The notes beneath the pieces were generated by a model. It was not told where the DNA came from. It ran no database searches and worked only from the letters and a program-made list of their open reading frames with translations. Shown piece by piece: positions 10,499-22,419 of a DNA stretch of 64,000 bases. Where the stretch lies: contig CAIIXF020000009.1 in the NCBI GenBank assembly GCA_903813345.2, positions 16,517,759 through 16,581,758 of the forward strand, written 5' to 3'. Position 1 is the stretch's first letter, and the number at the start of each line of letters is the position of its first letter. A program made the position numbers and the translations under genes. Source of the DNA: Owenia fusiformis. Taxonomy: Eukaryota; Annelida; Polychaeta; Sabellida; Oweniidae.

Positions 10499-11684
10499 TT
10501 TGTACACATTTGTGTTCTTGTTATTATTTGCATTGACAGTTGTCATGCTAACTGGTAAAAAATGATAATTTGAAAATAATTTTACAAATGCTGTTTCTGG
10601 ATAATAATTTTTTTTTGTATAATATGATAAAAAGTTTTAAAAAAATGTTAAATTGCATATGGCATTGATTTCTTAATCTTTGGTCTAATCACGGGCATTC
10701 AATAGAAGGGTATGCAACTCTGTGTTATTACATGAGAACTTCAAGATGAGCGGTGCCATGCTTCCCTTTTTTGGCAATATTTCAAAAAAATTTTGATTAA
10801 AGTATATGTTTATAGCATCATCTTGAAGAAAAATCAATTTTGATTTTGATTAAAACATTAAACATGATTAATCTCATTCAAAAGTAAACAAATAAGACCA
10901 ATAAGGAAAAGAGGTATCTAAATGTTCTCTTCGAGTTTTGCATTGTGTGTAATTATTCAAGAACACATTCCAATAAAAACATAATTTGTGGGGGAATGTT
11001 CACTTTCAGTATTGCTATAATCATGATGAATTCCATTTTCCATTAAATTATCAACATGTATGCAGATAATCATGTTTTTATTCTTGGTTATTTCTTAAAG
11101 TCATACATGAAAAGCACAAAACAAGATTTTCCTTGGAATGTGTACAGGAAGCATTTCTTCTCCAATTTTGAAAACGTTAGACAAGGCTTATGTATAAAAT
11201 ATTGGAAGTTGCCGACCCTTCTATTGAAAGCCCATGGTCTAATTCCTCATAGAGCTCATGTTATAAAATCCTGAAAAGTGAAATATCTTGATAAGTACTG
11301 AAAAGATGATATTTGACTAATAAGATTTACAAATTTTTAGAGATAGTTTGATGTTCTAGTGTGAAAATCAAATTAGCAAGATAAGTGGTTTTCCCAACCA
11401 AACAAAAACTAGGAATCATAAATCTTTCCAATGAATCAGATGTATAAAATAAGCTTGATTGGAGACTATGTTCTCTAAACGCTATACAAATAACAAAACT
11501 TAAAAGGCCATCAGACTCATTGTTATTTTATAATCAAATATAATCAGAGCAATAAGACATCCCAATTAAATTCTTGTATGTGTTTCTTAACAAAGATAAT
11601 ACAAGGTTTGATACCTGTTTTATCTTACTATTTCTGCCCACAATTTTATATTCACACAATGTGCATCATTGAAGACCAAGTAGT
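10499..11684. other. No gene seen
   Basis: AT-rich spacer. The stretch at 11258-11292 matches the end of the dispersed repeat at 6590-6620. The 72-codon frame at 11056-11274 has no recognisable features, so I do not call a gene. Confidence 0.4.
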
Positions 11685-12250
11685 CAGGGTGGTCAAAAAA
11701 ACTGGAAACCCTTACTCCATTTTCCTAATATCTTTATTATTTTAAGAAATAACTTTGCACATTTATACATCACTCAATTTTCTACCAGCCTACCATATTT
11801 CATGACCATCTGATTGATAATCACAGTGCTACAGCACTTTAAAGAACATCCCCGGTGGCAACTATTGCACTGAAGACCAACCTGCACATGTCGTCCAAAA
11901 TGTCCCTACCTATGGGGGTATGGCAGAGATAGAGTGTATAAGAATGACCTCAGGACATTAGCAGACCTCAAAAGTGAGTTCATCTGCATGATTCAGGCCA
12001 TACTTGCTGAGAAATGCATTTGGATCATTGACAACTGTGCAGGTTTGCCTACAGTGCGATCATGGCCAAACCTGAAGCATGTTGTTCAAAGTGCTGTAAA
12101 ATTGTGACTATCGGTCTGATGGTCATGGAATATGGTACGGTAGTACGAAATTGAATGATTTACAAATGTGTGAAATATCAGGGAGTAATTTCTTTAAATG
12201 ACAAAGATATGAGGAAAATGCAGGGTTTCCGTTTTTTTTTTACCACCCTG
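11685..12250 (+). mobile_element. Mariner-like element, copy 1, with transposase C-terminal remnant
   Basis: The ends CAGGGTGGTCAAAAAAACTG and its near-complement form inverted repeats of about 200 bp. The right end abuts TA; the left flank has decayed. The interior on the plus strand reads WGYGRDRVYKNDLRTLADLK in one frame (from about 11919), which resembles the WGY-x-KDRVF region near the C-terminus of mariner-family transposases. The catalytic core is missing. The element is a deletion derivative, 566 bp long, and related to the copy at 24233-24803. Confidence 0.8.
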
Positions 12251-12309
12251 TACATTAAGAAATGAAATTATTGTTTCATTTTCATAACTTGTTATTTCAA
12301 TATTCAAGA

Positions 12310-12540
12310 GCATCCAGTTCTGTCCAGACAAATATTAGTATTTGATAACCCCCCCCCCCCCCCCCTTCTTCCAGTACATCAATCTAGAATCATCAGAAAC
12401 TAAAGTAAAGACTTGTTTCAATTTCAGTAAATGTTATTTGTCTGTGTTTTACTTTCATACTTTTTAAATCATGCCTAAGCATTCAGTCCTTTTCTCCAGA
12501 CTTATATTAGGGTTACCCCCCCCCCCCCGCAGAATCAGAG
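12310..12540. repeat. Dispersed degenerate repeat (second block) with poly-C tracts
   Basis: This block contains the same motif series as 6290-6560 and 13370-13640, including TTTCAATTTCAGTAAATGTT and GCATTCAGTCC. It is punctuated by two C homopolymers, 17 bases at 12349-12365 and about 13 bases at 12516-12528. Their lengths are prone to sequencing error. Confidence 0.6.
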
Positions 12541-13369
12541 GTGATAAACCTGTCCAAAATCTTTTCAAGACTATGCAGTGATAAAGCAGTTTTAAAGTGA
12601 TTTCAGGCAAAAATATATATTGTGAGCCCCCTGGAATTTTAGAAATCTAAAATCCCTTGGTAAACGAAAAGCGGGCCATGCCATACCCAATAATTGAGCA
12701 GATCGTTGTTCCCTCTTCAAAAGAAGATACGCGAAAATCTTTCCCTATAATGTCAAAATATTTGTAAAATAAATGTGAATTCCCTTTTTACAACAGTGAA
12801 ACATGATAAAAAAATGTATCCATGGAATTGAAAGTATATATTCTGATTTATCAGTCTCCTTAAATCTAAAGCTGAGTCAGTTCCAAATTATTATTTAATA
12901 TTGACTATGGATCCCACAATAAATTACACAAGTAAATTTTAGTTAAGTTCTGATTCTATTCTCTAAGATTCTGTTAATCATATGTCTCATGTCTCTTAAA
13001 GCCAGAAGAAAACAAATAGACAACTAATATTGTTTTCACTAAAGAATGTTGCGATAAAAAACCCTGGGGAAAAAGCTAAAGGATTTATTAAAGGACTGAA
13101 GGATTATTTATTCATGATCCTGATTATAAGTCTTCTGTTACTCTAAATTGAATGGCAGTAATTGCAATGTCTACCTGGTCGCTGTCATCAAGGACTTAGA
13201 CAGGATATGTCTGGCCATGTATGACTGTTAATGTTATGATAGGGAATAAGCTCCAATAACATAGACTTTACATGTACACTTACTTGCTAATCCAGAACAT
13301 TATCCTAGAAGATCAAACTAAATTCAGCCAAACCAGTAATTTCAATCAATTATAAATATACCAGTAATT
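12541..13369. other. No gene seen
   Basis: AT-rich sequence without a credible reading frame or terminal repeats. Confidence 0.4.
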
Positions 13370-13640
13370 CCAATATTTGTTTCTATTTTACTTTTTTACT
13401 AATCAAACGCAATATACCCAAGCATTCAGTCTTAGCTTCAGTTCAGACTATTATTTGATTTACCCCAACCCCTCCCTCTGCCAGCTCATCAGTATAGGTA
13501 TCTACAAAAACTAAAATAATCACTTATTTCAATTTCAGTGAAGGTTATTCAGTAGTTTTTGTTTTACTTGCATACAATTTTGAATTATGCCTTAGCATTC
13601 AGTTTTTACTTGGTCCAAGATAAGATTACCTGGATTCTTT
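13370..13640. repeat. Dispersed degenerate repeat (third block)
   Basis: Two tandem partial units of the family seen at 6290 and 12310, sharing CTTATTTCAATTTCAGTGAA, GTTATTCAGTAG, TTATGCCTTAGCATTCAGT and a C-rich ACCCCAACCCCTCCC tract. The TTTCAATTTCAG segment resembles a splice acceptor, but no open exon follows it. Confidence 0.55.
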
Positions 13641-13727
13641 TTTGCAAAGATGTTCATAATTTTGCTCCAATTTGGAAGAAAAGAATATTTTGGATTAATT
13701 GATTGATCTCCAAAAGGTTAACTTTTA

Positions 13728-14300
13728 CCCCCAGGGGAGTTCACTGTATATAAATATTGGCGGGGGTTCTAGGCTGAACCCTCAGATATCAATTTGTTCC
13801 CATACCAATCTGTCAAATTTCAATGTGTTCCCATACCAACCAAAATAACGCCCAAAGGCCATACCAAATGCCCAAATATAGGACCAATGCCATATAAAAT
13901 GTCCAGTTATAAGACCAATGCCATACCACATGTCTAAATATAGGACTAATGTCATACCAAATATACAAAGTAGAAAAAAGCTAATATTCAAACTGAAGAA
14001 GGCCCTGAGAAGAAGGCAGATCTATGAGGAAAACAGTCAAAAACAATCTCAAATTAAAGATATATGTAACTACTAGACCAATACCATACCGAAAGTATGA
14101 GGTAACATATTTTCCACAACCATTCTCATACCAGAAAGTGGAAATATATGACCATTGCCGAACCTCATTTCATAAATTTGGGGGGCATTCTCATACCAGA
14201 TCCTAAAATCCAGGTCCATTGCCGTACCAAATATAAAAAAAATGGTACCCCATGTGGGCCAGGGATCCCCATCAAGGTTTATATAAAGTGAACCCCCAGG
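13728..14300. mobile_element. TIR element with internal ~37-40-bp degenerate array
   Basis: Imperfect inverted ends: CCCCCAGGGGAGTTCACTGT (then ATATAAA) at the left and the complement of TATATAAAGTGAACCCCCAG at the right. The interior (about 13790-14240) is a degenerate array built on ACCAATGCCATACCAAATG. No coding frame is conserved across units. It looks like a non-autonomous element whose body is a minisatellite. Confidence 0.6.
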
Positions 14301-14342
14301 GCTTTTGCCCCTCTTATAAATAGTAATAAGTAGATATAATTA

Positions 14343-15107
14343 TCCCAACGAACTAAGTTCGTTAGGGATATAGTGAAGCCCTCCGTCTGTCCGTCTGTCC
14401 GTCAGTCCATCAGTCAGAGTCCGTCCGTCTGTTCGGAAGATAACTCAAATACTAGTTGGCAGATTTTCTTCATATTTAGTGGAAAGATGTATATTGGTGA
14501 ATAGTTTTACGCAAAAGTTTTTTTCAAGATGGCCGCCGCTTTAAAAATGACGGGACTTTTTCGCAAAAATCATAAATTTTTCATTCTAAACCAAAGTAAT
14601 TAATATTATTGTTTGAAATTTTGGTAGTGTATTCACAACATTTATCTATTTCACATATATTCCGTGTTTTTCATCCTGACCCCCAGGGGCCATGTATGGG
14701 GGGACAGGAAAACAGAAATTTTTAGATCTTTCTGAAGTATAGCTTTATTATACTCAAATGAAAGGCAATTAAGAGTAGATTGCAAATATTGTATCTTTTT
14801 TCTGATTCGAGCCTCGTAAAATTAAAATGGCCGTCTAATGTACGATTTCGCAATAATTTTTCGATCCCTTCAAAGTATGGCTATATTATACTCAAATTGA
14901 AGGAATTTTGGAGTAGATCACAATTATGGTATTATTTTTCAGATTTGTATCTCAGAAAATTCAAAATGGCTGCTTTGCAGGAATTCGCAATTCTAAAATC
15001 TAATTTTTTTTATTTTCAACCAAAGTAATGAGTATAATTGATTGGAATTCGGTAATTGATATTTTGTTCGTTGGGATTTGCTACTCCGCGGAGTTCCCAT
15101 TATCTAG
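14343..15107 (+). mobile_element. Non-autonomous Helitron H1
   Basis: The 5' end is TCCCAACGAAC following TTA. The 3' end is CTAG followed by T. A perfect 12-base hairpin, ACTCCGCGGAGT (15083-15094), lies about 10 bases before CTAG, which is the classical Helitron 3' arrangement. CCGTCTGTCCGTC repeats lie just inside the 5' end (about 14384-14420). The interior has degenerate repeat units carrying ATGGCCGCC-type cores and TCAAATTGAAGG. There is no Rep/helicase frame. It is related to H2 (29381-30738) and H3 (3' end at 33019). Confidence 0.8.
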
Positions 15108-15177
15108 TTACATTGTGGACATGCATTAACATTTCTTCAGACATACTTCTACGATTATTTCACTGAATTAAAACTCA

Positions 15178-15303
15178 TGATGGTTGCAATTGTAAAAATG
15201 TTCAATGGTTGAATGCGACCGTTGCAACCATTGCAGATTTCAATGAGTAATGGTTGTAGATGGTTGCGTTTAAAAATGCATTGATCGCATGTTAATGGTT
15301 GCT
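15178..15303. repeat. Irregular ATGGTTGCA-type repeats
   Basis: AATGGTTG or ATGGTTGCA recurs about eight times in 125 bases, in both orientations, directly before the left arm of array C. Confidence 0.5.
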
Positions 15304-15847
15304 TAAGGGCGGTGGCCATCTTGGACATTTTTGGATAAATCTTGTCATCGTGATTCCAGGAAAACCACTTAACAGTTTTTCTTCAAATTTTCACACATGT
15401 ATGAAGTTCTAGAGCTGATTAACTTTTCGGTGGCCATCTTGCATTCTGTCTGCCCTCTTAGAAGTTTTTAGATAAATCTTGTCATCACGATTCAAGGAAA
15501 ACCACTTAACAGTTTTATTTCAAATTTTCACACATGTTACATGGTAAGAAGTTATAGAGCTGATTAACTTTCTGGTAGCCATCTTGCATTCTGGTGGCCA
15601 TCTTTGAAGTTTCTAGATAAATCTTGTCATCGTGATTCCAGAAAAACCACTTAACAGATTTGCTTTAAATTAATGTTCACACATGTTACTTGGTAAGAAG
15701 TTCTACAGCTGATCAACTTTTTGGTGGCCATTTTGCATTCTAGCAGCCATCTTGAACGTTTTTATTATTAGATAAATCTTGTCATCGCGATTCTAGGAAA
15801 CCACATAAATGATTTTCTTGAAATTTTTACACATGTTACATGGTAAC
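15304..15847. repeat. Array C, left arm: ~145-bp tandem units
   Basis: About four units, each running GGCCATCTTG, AAATCTTGTCATCGTGATTC, CCAGGAAAACCACTTAACAG, TTCAAATTTTCACACATGTT, AAGTTCTAGAGCTGATTAAC and TTTTCGGTGGCCATCTTGC. The arm resumes at 21329 after element E. It is inverted relative to 22230-24090, so the whole C region is a large inverted repeat. Confidence 0.8.
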
Positions 15848-17882
15848 AGTGGAGACGATGGGCTCAATTGCCGTATCATATTGCAATTGAACGACGATAC
15901 GGCAATTGCCGTATCGTCTTATTTTAATTCCAAACGCGCATGTCTAGCAACTCAGCGCTAATAAAGCATAATACGGCAATTGCCGTATCGTGCGTCAATT
16001 TTATTAAGAGTATTTATTTTTTATTATCGCCCAAATACAATAGCCCTGGAAGGTCTATTAACACGACTCAAGCAAATATTATATAATTCGAAATTCAGTT
16101 TTACGCTGGTTTAAATTAAAAAGTCATTTTTATACTTTCTACTTTCTGATCTTTGAAATACATTTTTTTCTATTGAAAGTATGATGTTTGATATCTCAAA
16201 CGCACTGAGACAACCGAGGTTGACGTCCTTGGATAAACAATATTCAAAATTAGGTATAGAATTTAAATCACTGATTTTTAATTACGAAAATAGACTGAAC
16301 CTATTATCAACAAGATATATCAATTATTAGTCAGTTAGTATGGCTAGTATATTTAATCAAAACATTGTCGATTATATTATGCGATACTGTTTATTTACGA
16401 TATGAAATCTGTGAAAGATTCAGTTAAAAAGATTTTTCCTTAGGAAATGGGAAGGGAAGGGAAATGGTAGAATATTTGTCATTATCCATGAAAAAAACAA
16501 AACTTAGTAGTAGATCTATTGCCCGTGGTAGATCGCTATAAAAAATTTCTTGGCAATCTAATGTGCATGAAGGCATATAGTTTGACAAGTATTACGGAAC
16601 CAAATACATGAAATAAAGTCTTCTTTGCGCATTTGCAATTGCAATAAAGGTTTCAAGAATTTCTTTATAATTATGAGTTTACTACTGTCACGCGGTAGTA
16701 TCTCTTCGGGACGTATCGAAACCACTCCGTCCCGAAAAAACCGTTAATTTGAATTTAAAACCTACCCCAGTGTTTGAAAATCAAGGATTGTGAGTCTCAC
16801 ACTTCACCGTTTTTCTTCAAACTTGTTCCGTACAAAGCTTCACAGAAATACCTTTCAGTCGATACATTGTTTTCGTGTACAAAGTACCTCGTTTTAGCGG
16901 CGTTTTGGTCCCCAGCTGCGAGATAAAGCAAATTTTCATAACTTTCAACTGTAAGTCAAGTTATCTCGCCAGTCTTTTACCCATTCTCGCTCATAATTTC
17001 AGAATGGACTCCCATTACAACCTTCCATCGCTACGTTTTGATTTTTGGGCATCAAACGCAGCAGTTTCTAAATCATCCACACATCTCTTAAAATTTGACT
17101 AATACGTCCCGTCACCTTCCACTATGCCCCGCCGAGTCTATGACTACAAACGTGGAGTTGTGATTTTGTTCATCGTTGTGTAATTTTACATAGGTTTGCC
17201 TTGGTCGATTCTTAACACCAGTCTTAAGTTTAGCATACATACGGAGTATAACTATAACTGATTGCATGAAATTGATAATTTAAAAGTTTGTGAAGATGTT
17301 GCTTTTTAACTTTAATTATATGTAATTGTCCTGTATTTGATTTTGTGAGTAAACCAAGTGTCTGGTTTGAAACACAATAAAATCTGGAATCTTGTTTTGC
17401 TAATGTTCAACATAAATAATTTATAAATTATCGGCCGAGGGCAGATTAGAGCGGATCAATCAATGATGTACAAAAAGTAACATGTAAAAGAAAAAACGCT
17501 ATACTATTGTGATGACTATTGCTCTCGACAGAAAGCTTCAATTTTCATTGCATCATATTTATTTATTTACCTGTATTTAAACAGAGTGGTTTTAAACATA
17601 TGCAGTTACTACTTAAATGATAATAACACTATTTGCTTAATTCTATGAAGAATGTTTTTATAGTTTTTAATATTCTATCGTCCAGCGTATTCTCTCCGAA
17701 TTATTGATCTGGCTATGAATTTTATGCACTAAACATAAACATGTAATACGTATCAGAATGATACTATACAATATTATATCACAAAGAACATTTTGTCATG
17801 ACTATACATATTTTCTAAGTTCATCATCATGACAGTGTGTAAATGTACTGTATGACATCCAAGGCAAAGTACTAACAAAGCC

Positions 17883-18049
17883 GGTGTGAAAGAAATTATG
17901 GTCCCCTGGGGATTATGGTCCCCTTTCCTAACGGCCCTTTCTGGCCCTGATTGTGTATAAATAATAAAGAAAAAATTGTAATCGGGTCACCATATAAATC
18001 AATAGAGACTAGGACCATAATTTGATAGGACCACCTACGCTTTTACACC
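17883..18049. mobile_element. Small TIR element ending in GGTGTRAAAG
   Basis: It starts GGTGTGAAAGAAATTATGG and ends in the inverted sequence CTACGCTTTTACACC. The internal ATTATGGTCCC motifs are repeated. Its right end forms one arm of the 80-bp palindrome. Confidence 0.45.
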
Positions 18050-18089
18050 GGTGTAAAAGCGTAGGTGGTCCTATCAAATTATGGTCCTA
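18010..18089. repeat. 80-bp perfect palindrome
   Basis: Two 40-base arms meet without a spacer at 18049/18050 (..TTTTACACC GGTGTAAAA..), and every base pairs. The outer ends are TAGGACCATAATTTG and its complement. It looks like two head-to-head ends of the small element that begins at 17883. Confidence 0.92.
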
Positions 18090-19969
18090 CTCATACGACA
18101 GAATATCCATCAATCTGAGTACTAGCAAAAAGTACAAGTTAGGTACAGTAGACAGCTGAATTTGCTATCTTTATTTAACAAAAAGTTGGTACGTTTCTTC
18201 AGGTTCAACAACGTTATAGGTTAGGGTTGTCCAAATCTGCAAAATTTTCCAAAAATCTGTCATCTGATAGATTCTAGCTACAAATTGACTCTTGGTACAA
18301 ATATTTCCACTCTAGACCCCTGGGAAATTTTGCCACGCGTCTCACTTGAAGTTTTGGTAATTTTGACAAATACATGTATGCCGTTTTCATAAATGGTTTA
18401 TAACTCAAAATTAAACTGTTGTATTTCAGGAATATGTATTTTTTCTTCATCATGTATGATTTTCAATAACCCTACAGGCACCACTTTTTTTAGCTAAATC
18501 CATCGGGAAACTTTGCCACGCTTAATTTCAAAATAACGGAGATCGATGTTATCAAAATTGAGCAATATTGGCACAAAAACGTTTCTAGATTCATATAAAG
18601 AATGCATCATCATACAACACTAATTGGTATATAAACAACATCTACTGACTTGGTCTGATAATGTAATATAAAGATTTTAACTGTTGTGTGTCAACCTTTC
18701 TTCTGTATGATTCCATTGGATTTCAATATGAAACGTGTACCATATAAAATGATACATGTTTCTAACGTTATGCTGAAAATAATATAATTGACATCACCCA
18801 TCCTTTCGCATTTTAACATTTTTTCAAGGATAGGGCACTTTAAACGTTTCTTAAAAATATTTTCAATTGTTCAGTAATTAAAATCTTTAGCAATATCGGG
18901 AAATCTAAATTTTAGGGAGATTTTGGACCACCCTATTATAGGTATATTGAAAATGGACAAGAATGGGTAAATCTTAAAACACAATCCGATTGGTATTTAG
19001 AATCGACAATGGCAACCTACAAACGGACACATCGATGGACAAATTGTTTTAGAATGCAACTCTACGTGTATAGTGATAGACTCGGCGGGGCGTAGTGGAA
19101 GATGACGGGACGTATTGGTCAAATTTGAAGAGATGTGTGGATGATTTAGAAACTGCTGCGTTTGATGCCCAAAAATCAAGACATAACGATGGAAGGTTGT
19201 AATGGGAGTCCATTCTGAAATTATGGGCGAGAATGGGTAAAAGACTGGCGAGATAACTTGACTTACAGTTGAATGTTATGAAAATTTGCTTTATCTCACA
19301 GCTGGGGACCAAAACGTACACGAAAACAATGTATCGACTGAAAGGTATTTCTGTGAAGCTTTGTACGGAACAAGTTTGAAGAAAAACGGTGAAGTGTGAG
19401 ACTCACAATCCTTGATTTTCAAACACTTGGGTAGGTTTTAAATTCAAATTAACGGTTTTTCGGGACGGAGTGGTTTCGATACGTCCCGAAGAGATACTAC
19501 CGCGTGACTGTATGTATTTGAATAAAGTTTGTATGATCAGGTTGACGTCCTTGGTATGATGTACATTTCTTTCCTCCTCCTATGTTGAAGCTGAGACTAA
19601 TTGCGGGTGGCGCGACACGGGAGATACTCTCGGCCGGATAAAGTTTAAAATTCCTTTTATCTGTTTATGTTAGTCTCAGGTTGAAGTAAGTAGGTGTTCA
19701 GACGCAAAATGTAATATTTCCGCTGTAATATAATTATGAATTGAGGCTTAATACTAGTAAATGGAAATGATCAAATATGTATCAACATTTTTCAATCTGC
19801 GTGGATTCCGTGAAAGTACACGAAACGATTCATACCTGTATGAAGTATGCTGAAACGACCGAGTTCTGTTTATATATTGATACATGCGCGGCCTTGACAG
19901 AGCAAACCTACTAACCCACATACGTGTGCTACTAACCTAGATACGTCTAGCTAATTTGCATAACGTTGC

Positions 19970-20570
19970 TGCAGTCTGAATCCACTTTCTGGCTCTAAAC
20001 TGGTTGTTTAAAAAATGGCATTTATTAGTCTATAACTCTGCTATTAGTGGACAGATTTCGAAATAGATAAGACCATGGTTATGCTCGGAACTAAAGCTTT
20101 CTGATGGTTCCACTTTGTAGTGACCAAATTGCGAGAAAACTGAGGAAATAGAAGGTAAATGCGATTTCTCGAATTCCAAGTTTCACATAAGAAATCCTGC
20201 GTTCTGATTGGCCGGCTTTCTTGCAGTCCCAATCCACTTTAGCTCTCTAAACTCGCCGTTTTAGAAATGACACTTTTCGGTCTTTTTCTCCGCCATTTCT
20301 CGGTCGATTTCTAAAAGCATAATGTCATAGTGAAGCTGACAAAACCAGCTTCCCGATTGTATCACTTTTGAAGCGATCCACGTACAATAGATAGGTGGAA
20401 TTCGAGCGTGAAAAAGTTTCTCCATAATCGAAGATTCACTTTAGAAATACTGAGGAATCGGGCATTCTGATTGGTCAGTTTTCCTGCATTCTCAAGTCAC
20501 TTTCCCGACTCTTAACTGAGTTTCTAGAAATGGCACTTGCTACGTATGTCTCTTGGTTTTGTTTCTGGGC
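19970..20570. repeat. Degenerate ~260-bp tandem repeat inside E
   Basis: Three diverged units share AATCCACTTT..CTCTAAACT..GTTT..AAATGGCA and TTCTGATTGG..TTCTTGCAGT. They begin near 19976, 20226 and 20492. Confidence 0.55.
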
Positions 20571-21328
20571 AAATTGGTTGTTGGACAAATTTATGCAGGC
20601 AGCATTGTCCATCTGAGAACAGTGGTAATGCGAACGGTACTTAGTACTTTGAACGTGATCTAGTAATGACTTAAAGCCAAGACTTTTATACCTAAAACAT
20701 CAGTGTAAAGGATGAATCAAACCCAAAATGCATGCAGGAAGACGATGTTATTTATAAAAACGATAAAATTAAAATGAAAACCTGTCTGGTTTTATGTTAT
20801 CCTCGCCTCTGGAATGTCTGAAGAGCACCTAAACCCCCAAAGTACGTTTTTGTCTTTTGCCTAAAATAAGTTAAACTTTGAGAACCCACGGGAGTAATTG
20901 CACACGGCAGAATTTAAATGCACACGAGGAAAAGTTTATTTTATATATGTTTTTCTAATATGAATAAAAAAATTCATGCCATCTCTTTATTTAATATTGC
21001 CGAAATTAGGTACAAGGAGGGTCTGTTGCAATTTCACAGTTTAGGGATTTCAGGCTGTAATCGGCCCTTGTGCACTGGCCGTAGAAATAAACGATATCTA
21101 GGACAAAATATTTCATGTCATTAAATTCAAACCCCCTATTTATGGAAAATACTTTAAAATTGTACTTACTATGGATGTTATATCATTTAATACGAATTTG
21201 AAATCCGGAATTGTTTAGATTTTTAAAAGATAACCGTTATTACAAATAATGACGTTCTATACGGCAATTGCCGTATCGCCGTTCAAATGCAGAATGATAC
21301 GGCAATCGAGCCCATCGTCTCCACTGGG

Positions 21329-22415
21329 TAAGAAGTTCTAGAACTGATGAACTTTTCGGCGGCCACCTTGCTCTCTGGGTCATCAAGTCCACATTGCTAT
21401 GTTATAGAAACGATATTGTTCACCATGTGCCTTGTGTACTCTGTGTTTGTACTTTATACCACATAATAGATGCATTTTGTGTATGACATCAATTGATTTT
21501 TAGAATTTATGAAGGTCTCGTGACATTGTACACAGTGAAATGTTGTCCATACATATAGGCCACACACATATATTTCTCTTAAAAGAGCTTCAATTTCGTA
21601 TTATACTCAGATCAATGCCAATTAAGCAGACATTTCACTCTAAAAAAAACGCTATGCATTGTTGTGATTCAAAGAAATGTTTGGCGTTTTCAATAATCTT
21701 TTTTATTATTGATGAAAGGTAGTTATCTATTCTAAAAATCGATTGATGTCAAACTCAAAAATGCATTTGTGTGGTATAAAGTACAGAAATAGAGTAAAAA
21801 ATTATATTTTAGAATATCACCTTGTGTTACCCCATTGAAGTGGCTGTTCCCGTTGCCCATGTTTCTATTAATATAGAAGATTATATCATACATGAAATAT
21901 GCATTTATGTCAAATTATTACAGAACCAGAGTAAACATTGTCTTTAGAATACCACCTTGTGTAACCTCACTTTAGTGCCTTTTGCCCCTGTTTATATCAA
22001 TATATTGAGGTTTTAAAAATCATTTGATACCATACACGAAATATGCACTTATGTGGTATAAAATGAAGAAACAGTGAAAAGTTGTCTTCAGAATGCAACC
22101 TTGTGTAACCCAATTTTAGTGAAATGCATTTATGTGGTATAAAGTACAAACACAGAGTAAACAAGGCACATGGTGAAGAAGATGGTACCTAAAACATAGC
22201 AGTGTGGATTTGATGGCCTAGAAAGTAAAATGGCCGCCGAAAAGTTTATCAGTTGAGGAACATCTTACCATGATGTAAAGTGTAAAGATTTGAAGACTAT
22301 CCGTTAAGTGGTTTTCCTGGAATCACGATGACAAGATTTATGTAAAACTTCCAAGATGGCCGCCAGAATGCAACATGGCTGCCAAAAAGTTAATCAGCTC
22401 TAGAACTTCTTATTA
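21329..22415. repeat. Centre of the array-C inverted repeat
   Basis: The left-arm unit continues after E (AAGTTCTAGAACTGATGAAC, then GGCGGCCACCTTGC). It passes through CACCATGTGCCTTGTGTACT and reaches an inner region (about 21757-22130) with about three copies of a motif series ATGCATTTATGTGGTATAAA, ACCTTGTGTAACC, TTGCCCCTGTTTATATCAAT. From about 22122 the sequence is the inverted counterpart (ACAAGGCACATGGTGAAGAA), returning to C units in the opposite orientation. Confidence 0.65.
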
Positions 22416-22419
22416 TTAA

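Larger units (their letters stand above)
16687..19507. mobile_element. Long inverted-repeat element nested in E
   Basis: The arms at about 16687-17228 and 18968-19507 are inverted copies of each other, strongly similar over ~480 bp and weaker toward the centre. The outer ends are GTCACGCGGTAGTATCTCTT and its exact complement. Each arm contains an antisense/sense pair of 70-90-codon frames; these are by-products of the symmetry, and I do not call them genes. No target duplication was clear to me. Transcription across the pair would give a long hairpin RNA (inference). Confidence 0.65.
15848..21328. mobile_element. Element E: 5.5-kb DNA transposon-like insertion with 5-bp GGTAA duplication
   Basis: The inverted ends start CAGTGGAGACGATGGGCTC and continue for about 30 bp. 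The insertion splits a unit of array C: the left flank ends ..ACATGGTAA and the right flank begins GGTAAGAAG.. . Uninterrupted units read ACATGGTAAGAAG, so GGTAA is a true 5-bp target duplication. Copies of the palindromic core ACGGCAATTGCCGT sit near both ends (15899-15912, 15973-15986, 21261-21274). No transposase of recognisable length is present. The interior carries another long inverted-repeat element and a ~260-bp degenerate tandem repeat. Superfamily unassigned; 5-bp duplications are typical of Transib/RAG-type elements, but the terminus does not match that consensus. Confidence 0.75.

Noticed and set aside
19049-19321. 90-codon minus-strand frame mirrored by 16875-17102 on the plus strand
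   Set aside because: It exists twice only because the two arms are inverted copies. It has no start context or domain and is broken differently in each arm.
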